Assembly (NCBI RefSeq): GCF_016863335.1 | Contig: NZ_BOOR01000060.1 | Location: 23,432-87,431, forward strand | Direction: 5' to 3' | DNA: 64,000 bases | Origin: Planotetraspora thailandica | GTDB lineage: Bacteria > Actinomycetota > Actinomycetes > Streptosporangiales > Streptosporangiaceae | Shown here: positions 33,981 to 43,985 of the stretch, piece by piece | Position numbering within the stretch: position 1 is the stretch's first letter | Layout of the letters: each line of letters opens with the position of its first letter | Notes under the pieces: generated by a model | Seen by the model: the letters and a program-made list of their open reading frames with translations, nothing else | Told to the model about the DNA's origin: nothing | Database searches by the model: none | Translations under genes and position numbers: made by a program

Positions 33981-34604
33981 ATGAGCGATTCCGGGACCGG
34001 CCTTCCCCCGTCCGGCGGGTCTATGAAGGACCGCACGACACGGCTGCTCGGCGGCGCGCTGGGCAGTGCCATCGTGATGATCGCCCTGCTGTCCGTCATG
34101 TGGGCACTGGAAATCATCGATTACATCGACAACGGCGCACTCGACCGGTACGGGATCATCGCGCACGAGCCGGACGGGTTGCCCGGCATCCTGTTCGCGC
34201 CGTTCCTGCACGCCGGGTTCGCCCACCTCATGGCCAACTCGGTGCCGCTGCTCATCCTGGGCTTCGTGGCGGCCATCCGGGGCCTCGGGCGGTTCGCGGC
34301 CGCCAGCCTCGTGATCATCTTGATCAGCGGGGCGGGGGTGTGGCTCACCGCCCCTCCGAACACCCTGACAATCGGCGCGAGCGGCCTCGTCTTCGGATAT
34401 TTCGGGTATGTGGTGGCGCGAGGGTTGTTCGACCGGCGGACCCTGGACATCGTCCTGGGCGTGATCGTCGCCGTCCTCTACTACTCGATCCTGTGGGGCG
34501 CGCTGCCCAACGACCCGAGCGTGTCCTGGCAGGGCCACCTGTTCGGCCTCATCGGCGGCGTCGTCGCGGCGTGGGCCCTGCGCCGCCGCCGCGAGGTCTC
34601 CTGA
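33981..34604 (+). CDS. rhomboid family intramembrane serine protease
   Basis: The 207-residue membrane protein has about six hydrophobic segments and the rhomboid catalytic pair: Ser134 in GASG (132-135) and His186 in GHLFG. The HAGFAHLMANS loop near 78-88 supplies the conserved His and Asn of the oxyanion hole. Start choice is uncertain: ATG at 33981 has only weak support, while an upstream GTG (33954) and a later ATG (34023) are possible; none changes the catalytic core. The substrate is unknown. Confidence 0.83.
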   Translation: MSDSGTGLPPSGGSMKDRTTRLLGGALGSAIVMIALLSVMWALEIIDYIDNGALDRYGIIAHEPDGLPGILFAPFLHAGFAHLMANSVPLLILGFVAAIRGLGRFAAASLVIILISGAGVWLTAPPNTLTIGASGLVFGYFGYVVARGLFDRRTLDIVLGVIVAVLYYSILWGALPNDPSVSWQGHLFGLIGGVVAAWALRRRREVS

Positions 34605-34630
34605 CCCTCGACCGGCTCTCACCGGCCCTG

Positions 34631-34662
34631 CCGTACGGCTCGGCGCGGGCCGGGCCGTACGG
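34631..34662. terminator. hairpin terminator between convergent rhomboid and serC
   Basis: CCGTACGGC pairs with GCCGTACGG (9 bp, perfect) across a 14-base loop. It lies between two convergent genes. Confidence 0.6.
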
Positions 34663-34676
34663 CGGAGCGAGGGCGG

Positions 34677-35957
<1,281 letters not shown>

Positions 35958-37064
35958 TCAGACCTTGCCGACGACGTCGACGGCGCCGGGAACGTCGTTG
36001 ACCGAGCGCTGCGGCGGGCCCACGTAGTTGGCGCTGGGGCGGACCAGCCTGCCCGTGCGCTTCTGCTCGAGAATGTGCGCGGCCCAGCCGGCCGTACGCG
36101 CGCAGGTGAACATGGAGGTGAACATGTGCGAGGGGACCTCGGCGAAGTCGAGGATGATCGCCGCCCAGAACTCCACGTTGGTCGCCAGAACCCGGTCGGG
36201 CTTGCGGGCGTGCAGTTCCTCGAGCGCGGCGGTCTCCAGCGCGGCGGCCACCTCGTAGCGGGGCGCGTTCAGTTCCTTGGCCGTACGGCGAAGCACCCGG
36301 GCGCGGGGGTCCTCCGCACGGTAGACGCGGTGGCCGAAGCCCATGAGCCGCTGGCCCTTGTCCAGCTCGCTCTGGACGTACTTCTTGGCGTCGCCCATCT
36401 GCTCGACGCCCTCGATCATGTGGAGAACGCGGGCGGGGGCGCCGCCGTGCAGGGGACCGGACATCGCGCCCACCGCGCCGGACAGGGCCGCTGCCACGTC
36501 GGCACCGGTGGAGGCGATCACGCGGGCGGTGAACGTCGAGGCGTTCATGCCGTGCTCGGCGGCCGAAGTCCAGTAGGCGTCGATGGCCTTGACGTGCCTG
36601 GGGTCGGGCTCACCGCGCCAGCGGATCATGAAGCGCTCGACGATGCTCTCGGCCTCGTCGACCCGCTTCTGGGGAACCATGGGAAGGCCCAGACCGCGAG
36701 CGGACTGGGCCACGAAGGAAAGGGCGGTGACGGAGGCCCTGGCGAGATCGTCGCGGGCCTGAGCGTCGTCGATGTCGAGCAGCGGACGGAATCCGTAGGC
36801 GGGAGCGAGCATGGCCAGCGCGCTCTGCACATCTACACGGATGTCGCCCGAGTGGACGGGAACGGGGTACGGCTCCGCCGGGGGCAGACCCGGCTGGAAT
36901 TCGTTGTCGACGAGCAGGCCCCAGACATGTCCATAGGAGACGTTGCCCACGAGCTCTTCGATGTCGACGCCCCGATAGCGAAGGGCGCCCCCTTCTTTGT
37001 CCGGTTCCGCGATCTCGGTCTCGAACGCGACCACGCCCTCGAGCCCGGGTTTGAAGTCGGACAT
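35958..37064 (-). CDS. citrate synthase, short actinobacterial type
   Basis: The 368-residue enzyme condenses oxaloacetate and acetyl-CoA. It shows the two catalytic-histidine regions HGMNASTF and GPLHGGAP, the MGFGHRVYRAEDPR segment and NVEFWAAIILD with the region of the catalytic aspartate. Length and the GVVAFETEIAEPDKEGGALRYRG opening match the second citrate synthase (CitA-like) of actinobacteria; a 2-methylcitrate synthase role cannot be excluded. ATG at 37064 has a GAGAGG site; a longer reading to 37202 overlaps the promoter region shared with pdxH. Confidence 0.88.
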   Translation of the reverse strand: MSDFKPGLEGVVAFETEIAEPDKEGGALRYRGVDIEELVGNVSYGHVWGLLVDNEFQPGLPPAEPYPVPVHSGDIRVDVQSALAMLAPAYGFRPLLDIDDAQARDDLARASVTALSFVAQSARGLGLPMVPQKRVDEAESIVERFMIRWRGEPDPRHVKAIDAYWTSAAEHGMNASTFTARVIASTGADVAAALSGAVGAMSGPLHGGAPARVLHMIEGVEQMGDAKKYVQSELDKGQRLMGFGHRVYRAEDPRARVLRRTAKELNAPRYEVAAALETAALEELHARKPDRVLATNVEFWAAIILDFAEVPSHMFTSMFTCARTAGWAAHILEQKRTGRLVRPSANYVGPPQRSVNDVPGAVDVVGKV

Positions 37065-37233
37065 TCTCGGCTGCCTCTCTCTTGTGAAGTCCAAAGCCTT
37101 GATGTCGAGATACCGGCGGGTCAATTTAACCCTCAGGGCGGCACTGGTCTGCCCCCGGTCCCTCTGAAACGCCGTTGTCCCAGGTAGGGGGTGCTGCGTC
37201 ACACATCAGCCAAGCACGCGACAATATCGTCCC

Positions 37234-37896
37234 GTGGACAGCGCATCGCAACTCCCCGGGCTTCGGCGTAGCTATGAGGGCCTGCCGCTGCTCGAATCCG
37301 ACCTTGCCGACGACCCCATGGCGCAGTTCTCCCTGTGGTTCGCCGAGGCGGTCGACGCCGGTCTGCCCGAGCCCAACGCGATGATCCTCGCCACCACCTC
37401 GGCGGGAGGCCGCCCGTCCGCCAGGACCGTCCTGCTCAAGGGCTTCGACGAGCGGGGCTTCACCTTCTTCACCAATTACGAGTCTCGCAAGGGCCGCGAC
37501 CTCGCCGAGAACCCCCGGGCCTGCCTGCTCTTCCCCTGGCACCCGATCAGGCGCCAGGTCCGCGTCGAGGGCCAGGCCGTAAAGCTTCCGAGGGAGGAGA
37601 CCGCCGCCTACTTCCACAGCCGCCCGTACGGCTCCCGCATCGGGGCGTGGGCGTCGCGGCAGTCGGCCGTCGTCCGCTCGCGCGAGGAACTGGACGCGCG
37701 CTACCGGGAGTTGGCCGAGCGCTGGCCGGAGGATCCGCCGGTGCCCGACTTCTGGGGCGGATTCCGGGTCGACCCCGTGGAGATCGAGTTCTGGCAGGGC
37801 CAGACCGACCGCATGCACGACCGGATCCGCTACCGCCTTTCCGGCCGCAGGGCGGGACGGGCGGGCACGTGGACCCGCGAGCGCCTGGCCCCCTGA
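37234..37896 (+). CDS. pdxH: pyridoxamine 5'-phosphate oxidase
   Basis: The 220-residue flavoenzyme converts pyridoxamine or pyridoxine phosphate to PLP using FMN and oxygen. It shows SARTVLLKGFDERGFTFFTNY with the FMN-binding RTVLLK, the phosphate-binding RQVRVEG and the C-terminal signature VDPVEIEFWQGQTDRMHDR. It is divergent from citrate synthase and near serC, two genes with no direct need for it, although serC is itself PLP-dependent. The GTG start is preceded by ACAATAT about 10 bases upstream, suggesting a short or absent leader. Confidence 0.93.
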   Translation: MDSASQLPGLRRSYEGLPLLESDLADDPMAQFSLWFAEAVDAGLPEPNAMILATTSAGGRPSARTVLLKGFDERGFTFFTNYESRKGRDLAENPRACLLFPWHPIRRQVRVEGQAVKLPREETAAYFHSRPYGSRIGAWASRQSAVVRSREELDARYRELAERWPEDPPVPDFWGGFRVDPVEIEFWQGQTDRMHDRIRYRLSGRRAGRAGTWTRERLAP

Positions 37897-37923
37897 TCTC
37901 TGCCGCATCGATCACCAGGCCGC

Positions 37924-38547
37924 TCATCCGGTCGCGGACCCGAGCGCGGCGGCGGTCCGCAGGTCCGCGAGGAAACCCGCGTACGCGTCCTCGGGCTCCG
38001 GGGCCCGCAGGATCGCCGACGGGTGAATGGTGGCGACGTAGAAGGCCCCCTCCCGCCTCGGGACGGGCACGCCGCGCTGCCGGGTGACCCTGAAGGACGG
38101 CCCCAGCAGGGCGCGGGCCGCCGTGGCGCCGAGCACGATCGTCACCGCCGGGTCGACGAGCCGCATCTCCGCGTCGAGCCACGGCCGGCAGGCGTCGATC
38201 TCCGCGGCGGTCGGTTTCTGGTGGATCCTGCGCTTGCCGCGCAGCACGAACTTGAAGTGCTTGACCGCATTGGTCACATAGACGGCGCCGCGCTCGATAC
38301 CGGCCTCGCCCAGCCCCCGGTCGAGCATTCGCCCGGCCGGTCCGACGAATGGAGCACCGGTACGATCTTCTTGGTCGCCGGGCTGTTCTCCCACGAGTAG
38401 ATACCTCGCGCTGGGATCGCCCTCCCCGAAGACCGTCTGAGTGGCGTTTCTGAACAATTCGCAACCTTCGCAGCCGCGGGCCGCCTCTCGCAGCGCGGAC
38501 AGGCTCACCTCGGCCGGAAGGAATCGCTCGGCTCCGATGTTTGTCAC
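37924..38547 (-). CDS. udgX: uracil-DNA binding glycosylase UdgX
   Basis: The 207-residue protein belongs to the family 4-like uracil-DNA glycosylases, UdgX branch: GEQPGDQED at 53-61 replaces the usual motif A, and the R-loop KRRIHQ at 105-110 carries His109, the residue known in UdgX to bond covalently to the sugar after uracil is cut. HPSAILR near 180 is motif B. Cys26 and Cys29 (with Cys120) can hold the iron-sulfur cluster. GTG at 38547 starts the protein; any longer reading would overlap the divergent ideR gene. UdgX is thought to mark or protect uracil-bearing DNA. Confidence 0.9.
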   Translation of the reverse strand: MTNIGAERFLPAEVSLSALREAARGCEGCELFRNATQTVFGEGDPSARYLLVGEQPGDQEDRTGAPFVGPAGRMLDRGLGEAGIERGAVYVTNAVKHFKFVLRGKRRIHQKPTAAEIDACRPWLDAEMRLVDPAVTIVLGATAARALLGPSFRVTRQRGVPVPRREGAFYVATIHPSAILRAPEPEDAYAGFLADLRTAAALGSATG

Positions 38548-38623
38548 CCTAGGATCGCTTCCCAATAGGTTCGGCTGCGAACGCTCCAGGAGGTCGTAGC
38601 ATCGATACTGAACTGGAGGAACC

Positions 38624-39328
38624 GTGACGGCACATGGCCTGATCGACACGACGGAGATGTATCTCCGCACGATCTTCGAATTGGAAGAGGAAGGCATCGT
38701 TCCGCTGCGCGCGCGCATCGCGGAGCGGCTGCAGCAGAGCGGGCCCACAGTCAGCCAGACGGTCGCGCGGATGGAGCGGGACGGGCTGGTCAGGGTCGAG
38801 GGCGATCGCCACCTGAGCATGACCGACCTTGGACGCAAGCTCGCCATCAGGGTGATGCGCAAGCACCGCCTCGCCGAGTGCCTGCTCACCCAGGTGATCG
38901 GGCTTCCCTGGGAAGACGTTCACGTCGAGGCGTGCCGCTGGGAGCACGTGATGTCGGAGTCGGTGGAGACGCGGCTCGTCGAGCTTCTCGACAACCCGAT
39001 CGCCTGCCCTCACGGCAATCCGATCCCCGGTCTCAGTGAACTCGGCGTCGCACAGTCCGGTTTGACCAAAGATGAGGCTATGTCTCCGATGGCAGATCTG
39101 GCTGGTCCGGCCATGGTTCCGGTTGTCGTTCGCCGAATTAGCGAACAAGTGCAAAGCGATCCCGCCCTGATGCTTAAACTCAAGCAAGTTGGGATACAAC
39201 CCGGACGCGAGGTGACGCTCGCGGCTAGCGACGACGGTGTGCGGGTGACAGGGGACTGCGATGCGGACAGCACTTCCGCGGAACTTCCGCGCGATGTCGC
39301 GTCGCACGTTTTCGTCACCAGGCGATGA
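38624..39328 (+). CDS. ideR: iron-dependent transcriptional regulator IdeR (DtxR family)
   Basis: The 234-residue repressor binds DNA when loaded with Fe(II) and controls siderophore and iron-storage genes. It has the DtxR winged helix at the N terminus (EMYLRTIFELEEEG, IAERLQQSGPTVSQTVARMERDGLV), the metal site EACRWEHVM with Cys, Glu and His ligands, and the C-terminal SH3-like domain. Length and sequence match mycobacterial IdeR closely. The GTG has GGAGGAA upstream. It is divergent from udgX with 76 bases between them. I see no clear iron box in this window. Confidence 0.93.
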   Translation: MTAHGLIDTTEMYLRTIFELEEEGIVPLRARIAERLQQSGPTVSQTVARMERDGLVRVEGDRHLSMTDLGRKLAIRVMRKHRLAECLLTQVIGLPWEDVHVEACRWEHVMSESVETRLVELLDNPIACPHGNPIPGLSELGVAQSGLTKDEAMSPMADLAGPAMVPVVVRRISEQVQSDPALMLKLKQVGIQPGREVTLAASDDGVRVTGDCDADSTSAELPRDVASHVFVTRR

Positions 39329-39453
39329 CGGAAAGAACAGAGACTGGTTGAGTCCCCACAGGATCCCCCTCCCCCTCTCCCGCGACACCCCAGCCCCGCA
39401 GGAGTGCCCGTGTCCGGCATCGTGATCGTCACTCTCCAAAGGGTGGTCCTGGG

Positions 39454-41682
39454 ATGAAGCGTTGGGGGGATCTGTCGCAGGACACCGCCGACCATCTGAC
39501 CGCGGGGTCCGTGCTGGACCAGGCGGAGATGGCGGTGGTCGTCACCGATCGTTTCAGCAACGTCCTGTACTGGAATCCCTTCGCCGAGCAACTGTTCGGC
39601 GCTCCCGGCGGCCCTTCCGGCCGGGAGTCGCTGTTGTCCCTCGGCATCATGAAGAAGGACCACCCCCTGGCCGTCGAGCTCGCCAGGCATGTGCTTCGGG
39701 GCGGCGTCTGGGAGGGCACCTTCGACGTCGTGCGTGGCGACGGCACGATGATCTACGTCAGAGCGCAGGCGGTGCCGTTGCGCCATCAGTCGGGCTCGGT
39801 GACCGGGATCGTCGTCACCGCACGCGAGGCGATGCGCAGCAACGAGCGGGAGAAAGATCGTTTCGGCCTGCTGGAGCGCATCGGCGAGCGGCTCGCGGGT
39901 TCGCTGTACGTCGAGGAGACGCTGAACCGGGTCGCCGAGATGCTCGTGCCGCAGTTCGCCGATCACTGCTTCATCGAGCTGGTGGAGAACGACCGGCTCG
40001 TGCGCAAGGTCTCCACGCACGTCAACGGGTGGACCCCGCCGCCGGACACCTGGAAGGCGGTCGGCGAGGAGATCAAGTATCCCCCCGGGCACTACGCCGA
40101 CACCGCCCAGCGCCGCCAGGAGACCATCCTGGTCGAAGACTTCTCCCAGGTCAGCTATCCCTCGCCCAGTGAGGGCGCGGCCCGCATCTGCGGGGAGGTC
40201 GGCATGACCTCCGCGATCGTCGCGCCGCTGTGCGCCCGCGGCGAGACGCTCGGCCTGATGTACCTCGGCCTGTCCAACCTCACCGACCGGCGCTCGCCCC
40301 ACTACGACGCCTTCGACCGCGACTTCGTGGGCGCGATCGCCACACGGGTGGCGGTGGCCGTCGACAACGCGCTGCTGTTCGAGGAGGAGCGGCACACCGC
40401 CGAGTCGTTCCAGAAGCACCTCCTGCCGCGTGAGGTGCCCACCCTCGACGGGCTGGAGATCGCCCACCGGTACTTCCCGGCGGCTCCGCTGGCCTCGCAC
40501 GGCCAGGGCATCCAGACCCAGGTAGGCGGCGACTGGTACGACGTGATCCCGCTGTCGGCAGGCCGCGTCGGCATCGTCATCGGCGACGTCGAGGGCAGGG
40601 GGGCCAAGGCCGCCGCGGTCATGGGCCAGCTCAGGGCGGCGCTGCGCGCCTTCGCGCAGGACGACAAGCCCCCGGCGGACATCCTGGCCCGCCTCGACGA
40701 GTGGACCAGGGTGGTCGCCCATCCCGAGCGTGACGACTTCGGGGAGGACATCACCAACCCGCCGCTGGTGACCTGCCAATACCTCGTGTACGACGCCTGG
40801 TCGCGGCAGCTGTCGTTCGCCAACGCCGGGCACGCCCCGCCGCTGCTGATCGTCGACGGCACCATCACCGAGCTGGACATCACCGAGGTCGGCCAGCCTC
40901 TCGGCGTCCGCGCCAAGGGCGTGCACGCCGACCTGGTCTACAAGGAGGAGACGCGCACGCTCCCGCCGGGCGCGACGCTCCTGCTCTACACCGACGGCCT
41001 GCTCGACCGGCGGCCTCCCCGTGACACGGAAGGTCCGGTCCTCAGCGACGACGAAACCTTGCGGATCCTTTGCGACAAGCTCGCCAAGATCTCGGAGGAG
41101 TCCGTCGAGCGCATCGCCGACACCGCGACCGTGGCGGTTCCCGGCGAGATCGACGACGACATGGCGATCCTGGTGGTGCGGTCTGTCGGCACCGAGCTGG
41201 AGATCGAGGAGCGCACGTTCCCCGCCCAGCCCATCATGGTCAGCGAGGCCCGGCGCATGGCGTTGGAGGCGTTCAAGGACTGGCTGGTCCCGGAGGAACG
41301 TGCCGAACTGGCCTGCCTGCTCGTGTCCGAGGTCGTCACCAACGTGGTGCTGCACGCCGCAAGCGCGAACATGCCCCGCCGCGAGCTGGCGCTCGACGGG
41401 CCGCCGCTGCCGTTCGACGAGTCCTGGGAGATCCCGGGCTTCGAAGAGGAGATCGCGGGCGGCGACAAGGAGTTCACCCTCCGGCTGCGGCGCGGCAAGA
41501 AGTCGATCTGGGTCGAGGTGTTCGACCAGGACCTCCGGCTGCCCCGCATCCGCAGCGCCGGGGAGAACGACGAAGGCGGCCGCGGTCTCTACCTGGTCGA
41601 CCAGCTGGCCAAACGCTGGGGTTCGCGCCCGACGCGGGAGGGCAAGGCCGTCTGGTTCGAGATCCCCATCGGGGGTCGCTGA
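39454..41682 (+). CDS. PAS-GAF-SpoIIE phosphatase with C-terminal ATPase domain
   Basis: The 742-residue soluble regulator has a PAS domain (about 20-125, VVVTDRFSNVLYWNPFAEQLFG), a GAF domain (about 140-320), a PP2C-type SpoIIE phosphatase (about 340-585; metal-binding GGDWYDVIPL, IGDVEGRG and DDDMAILVVR) and a HATPase/anti-sigma-kinase-like domain (about 600-742; N-box LLVSEVVTNVVLHA, GGRGLYLVDQLA). Such proteins dephosphorylate an STAS antagonist and can rephosphorylate it through the kinase part. The STAS protein encoded at 31.9 kb is a possible partner. The input ligand is unknown. Confidence 0.9.
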   Translation: MKRWGDLSQDTADHLTAGSVLDQAEMAVVVTDRFSNVLYWNPFAEQLFGAPGGPSGRESLLSLGIMKKDHPLAVELARHVLRGGVWEGTFDVVRGDGTMIYVRAQAVPLRHQSGSVTGIVVTAREAMRSNEREKDRFGLLERIGERLAGSLYVEETLNRVAEMLVPQFADHCFIELVENDRLVRKVSTHVNGWTPPPDTWKAVGEEIKYPPGHYADTAQRRQETILVEDFSQVSYPSPSEGAARICGEVGMTSAIVAPLCARGETLGLMYLGLSNLTDRRSPHYDAFDRDFVGAIATRVAVAVDNALLFEEERHTAESFQKHLLPREVPTLDGLEIAHRYFPAAPLASHGQGIQTQVGGDWYDVIPLSAGRVGIVIGDVEGRGAKAAAVMGQLRAALRAFAQDDKPPADILARLDEWTRVVAHPERDDFGEDITNPPLVTCQYLVYDAWSRQLSFANAGHAPPLLIVDGTITELDITEVGQPLGVRAKGVHADLVYKEETRTLPPGATLLLYTDGLLDRRPPRDTEGPVLSDDETLRILCDKLAKISEESVERIADTATVAVPGEIDDDMAILVVRSVGTELEIEERTFPAQPIMVSEARRMALEAFKDWLVPEERAELACLLVSEVVTNVVLHAASANMPRRELALDGPPLPFDESWEIPGFEEEIAGGDKEFTLRLRRGKKSIWVEVFDQDLRLPRIRSAGENDEGGRGLYLVDQLAKRWGSRPTREGKAVWFEIPIGGR

Positions 41683-41779
41683 ACGCGGCGTCTCCGCACG
41701 TCAAAGCCCTGGTCACCAGGCCGTTTCGGGAGCCCAGAGCCGCTGGTACGGCGGAGCTCACGATGGTTGACTCGCAGAT

Positions 41780-42553
41780 ATGGAGCTCGCCTACGACCGC
41801 TGTGGCAGTGGATCACCACTGGTGTTGCTGCACGGACTCGGGCATCACCGGCGGGGATGGCTGCCCGTGCTCGACCTGCTGGCGGAGCGGCATGACGTGA
41901 TCGCCGTCGACTTCCCCGGCTTCGGGGAGTCGCCGCCGCTGCCGGCCGGCCTGCCGTACAACGCGGAGACGCTCGGGGCCGCGGTCGAAGAGTTCTGGGG
42001 GCTGCTGGGTGTGAAGGACCCGCACGTCGCGGGCAACTCGTTCGGCGGATATGTGGCGCTCGACCTGGCGGCGCGCGGGGTCGTCTCGACCGCCGTCGCC
42101 CTGTCGCCGGCGGGTTTCTGGTCGAGGAGCGAGCACCTGTACGCGCGTACGGTCCTGAAATTGCTGCGGACGTCGGCGCAGATGGCCTGCCGGGGCGGCG
42201 CCGGGCTGGCCTCCACCCGGCAGGGCAGGATGATGGCGATGGGGTTGCTGACGGCCCGGCCGTCCCAGGTTCCGGGGACCGCGGTGCGGGAGGCCGCAGA
42301 GGCGCTGCGAGGCAGCGCGGGGTTCGCGGGCACGCTCGATTCGTGCGTCTGGATGGCGCCGCCGCCGCCGCCCAAGGTGCCGATCACCATCGCATGGGGC
42401 CAGCGCGACCGGCTGCTCCCGCGCCGCCAGGCCGTCCGGGCGGCCCGGTGGGCGCAGGAGCGCGTGGTGCTGATGTCGGGGTGCGGACACCTTCCGATGA
42501 GTGATGACCCGGCCCTGGTGGCGCGGGTCATCCTCGAGAACAGTCGCGATTAA
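41780..42553 (+). CDS. alpha/beta hydrolase
   Basis: The 257-residue protein has the alpha/beta hydrolase core: LVLLHGLGHHRRGW oxyanion loop, FPGFGESP, the nucleophile elbow AGNSFGGY near 91-97 and a late GCGHLPM histidine near 237. This is the layout of esterases and haloalkane or epoxide-type hydrolases; no further substrate assignment is justified. It starts about 97 bases after the SpoIIE gene on the same strand and is possibly co-transcribed, with no strong ribosome site. Confidence 0.82.
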   Translation: MELAYDRCGSGSPLVLLHGLGHHRRGWLPVLDLLAERHDVIAVDFPGFGESPPLPAGLPYNAETLGAAVEEFWGLLGVKDPHVAGNSFGGYVALDLAARGVVSTAVALSPAGFWSRSEHLYARTVLKLLRTSAQMACRGGAGLASTRQGRMMAMGLLTARPSQVPGTAVREAAEALRGSAGFAGTLDSCVWMAPPPPPKVPITIAWGQRDRLLPRRQAVRAARWAQERVVLMSGCGHLPMSDDPALVARVILENSRD

Positions 42554-42592
42554 GGCCCGCACGCACGGAGGAACCGCCGCATACTGATCGGT

Positions 42593-42754
42593 GTGGACTC
42601 CGGCCTCATTCTGCTGATCTTCCTGGCGTTCCTGTTCGCGTGGTTGCTGAACAAGGTGCGCAAGTTCTTCCGGCTGAGCCAGGTGGCGTACGCCGGCGTG
42701 ATGATCGTGTTCGTGCTCGTCATGCTGGCCGTCTGGGGGCAACAATTCCGCTGA
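42593..42754 (+). CDS. small membrane protein, 53 residues
   Basis: A short frame opens with GTG at 42593 and codes for 53 residues: a hydrophobic helix LILLIFLAFLFAWLL, a basic loop NKVRKFFRLSQ and a second helix YAGVMIVFVLVMLAVW. Third codon positions are mostly G or C, as in real genes here, and the stop lies 11 bases before the convergent acyl-CoA dehydrogenase gene ends. There is no near ribosome site; a CATACT box about 10 bases upstream suggests a leaderless message. Function unknown. Confidence 0.65.
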   Translation: MDSGLILLIFLAFLFAWLLNKVRKFFRLSQVAYAGVMIVFVLVMLAVWGQQFR

Positions 42755-42765
42755 GCGCGGCCTGC

Positions 42766-43911
42766 TCAGAAGCCGAACGAGCGGCCGATGATCTCCTTCA
42801 TGATCTCCGTAGTGCCCCCGTAGATCGTCTGTACGCGGCTGTCCAGCCACGCCTTGGCCACCGGGTATTCCAGCATGTAGCCGTAGCCGCCGTGGAGCTG
42901 GAGGCAGCGGTCGATGACCTTGGTCTGCAGCTCGGTGGTCCACCACTTGGCCTTGGCGGCGTCGACCGCGGTGAGCTCCCCGGCATTCAGGGCTGAAATG
43001 CACGTGTCGACGTAGTTCCGCGCGATGTCCACCTCGGTGGCCAGCTCGGCCAGCAGGAACCGGGTGTTCTGGAACCGGCCGATGCTCTGGCCGAACGCCT
43101 GCCGGTTCCTGCAGTATTCGATGGTCGTCTCCAGCACCGTTTCCGCGGCGGCCACCGCTCCCACGGCGATCGACAGGCGCTCCTGCGGGAGGTTGCGCAT
43201 GAGCTGGGCGAAGCCCTGGCCGTCCTGGTCGCCGAGCCGGTTGGCGACGGGGACGCGCACGTTCTCGAAGAACAGCTCGGCCGTGTCCTGGGCGTGCATG
43301 CCGACCTTCTCCAGGTTGCGGCCACGGGTGAAGCCCTCCATCCCGCGCTCGACGACGAACAGCGTGGTGCCGCGCGCACCCGCCGCAGGGTCGGTCTTGG
43401 TGACGACCACCACGAGGTCGGAGTTGATGCCGTTGGTGATGAACGTCTTCTGGCCGTTGATCACGTAATGGTCTCCGTCGCGGACGGCCGTGGTGCGGGC
43501 ACCCTGAAGGTCGCTGCCCGCACCCGGCTCCGTCATCGCGATGGCCGTGATCAACTCGCCGGAGACGAATCCGGGCAACCAGCGCTGCTTCTGCCCGTCG
43601 TCGGTGAGGTCGACGAAATAGGGCGCCATCACGTCGTTGTGGAGCGAGAAGCCGAGGCCGGTGGCGCCGATGCGGAGGATCTCCTCGACCACGACCGCGT
43701 TGTAGCGGAAGTCGGTGACGCCGGCCCCGCCGAACTCCTCGGGGACGGAGAAGCCGAACATGCCCAGATCGCCGGCCTTCTTCCAGACCTCGCGCGGCAC
43801 GATGCCGTCCGTCTCCCACTGATCGTGGTGGGGGACGACCTCACGAGCCAGGAACTCACGAACGGTCTCACGGAAGAGCTGGTGCTCCTCCTCGAAGAGG
43901 TTTCGCCGCAT
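42766..43911 (-). CDS. acyl-CoA dehydrogenase, long-chain type
   Basis: The 381-residue flavoenzyme introduces the first double bond in fatty acyl-CoA. It has TEPGAGSDLQG and FITNGINSD (substrate/FAD contacts), RQAFGQSIGRFQ and the C-terminal IYGGTTEIMKEI. In the C-terminal motif the usual catalytic glutamate position is Gly; instead LPQERL near residue 245 carries the glutamate used as base in long-chain acyl-CoA dehydrogenases. It is convergent with the small membrane protein gene. A perfect palindrome overlaps its likely -10 box. Confidence 0.9.
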   Translation of the reverse strand: MRRNLFEEEHQLFRETVREFLAREVVPHHDQWETDGIVPREVWKKAGDLGMFGFSVPEEFGGAGVTDFRYNAVVVEEILRIGATGLGFSLHNDVMAPYFVDLTDDGQKQRWLPGFVSGELITAIAMTEPGAGSDLQGARTTAVRDGDHYVINGQKTFITNGINSDLVVVVTKTDPAAGARGTTLFVVERGMEGFTRGRNLEKVGMHAQDTAELFFENVRVPVANRLGDQDGQGFAQLMRNLPQERLSIAVGAVAAAETVLETTIEYCRNRQAFGQSIGRFQNTRFLLAELATEVDIARNYVDTCISALNAGELTAVDAAKAKWWTTELQTKVIDRCLQLHGGYGYMLEYPVAKAWLDSRVQTIYGGTTEIMKEIIGRSFGF

Positions 43912-43948
43912 CGGTACGCCTTCCGGCTCGGAGGTTCGTTTCCGCGGC

Positions 43949-43963
43949 CAGAATACGATTCTG
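43949..43963. promoter_or_regulatory. palindrome at the promoter of the acyl-CoA dehydrogenase gene
   Basis: CAGAATACGATTCTG is a perfect 6-3-6 palindrome 38-52 bases upstream of the start. Read on the minus strand it contains TATTCT, a good -10 box, so a dimeric repressor bound here would block the polymerase. The regulator is unknown. Confidence 0.5.
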
Positions 43964-43985
43964 TTACCGCCCGGGTCGATCGTCG

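Noticed and set aside
39010..41355. A 781-codon open frame on the minus strand
   Set aside because: It opposes ideR and the SpoIIE-type phosphatase; no domain is recognisable in the product.
41813..43819. A 668-codon open frame on the minus strand
   Set aside because: It is a shifted frame of the acyl-CoA dehydrogenase and the antisense of the hydrolase.
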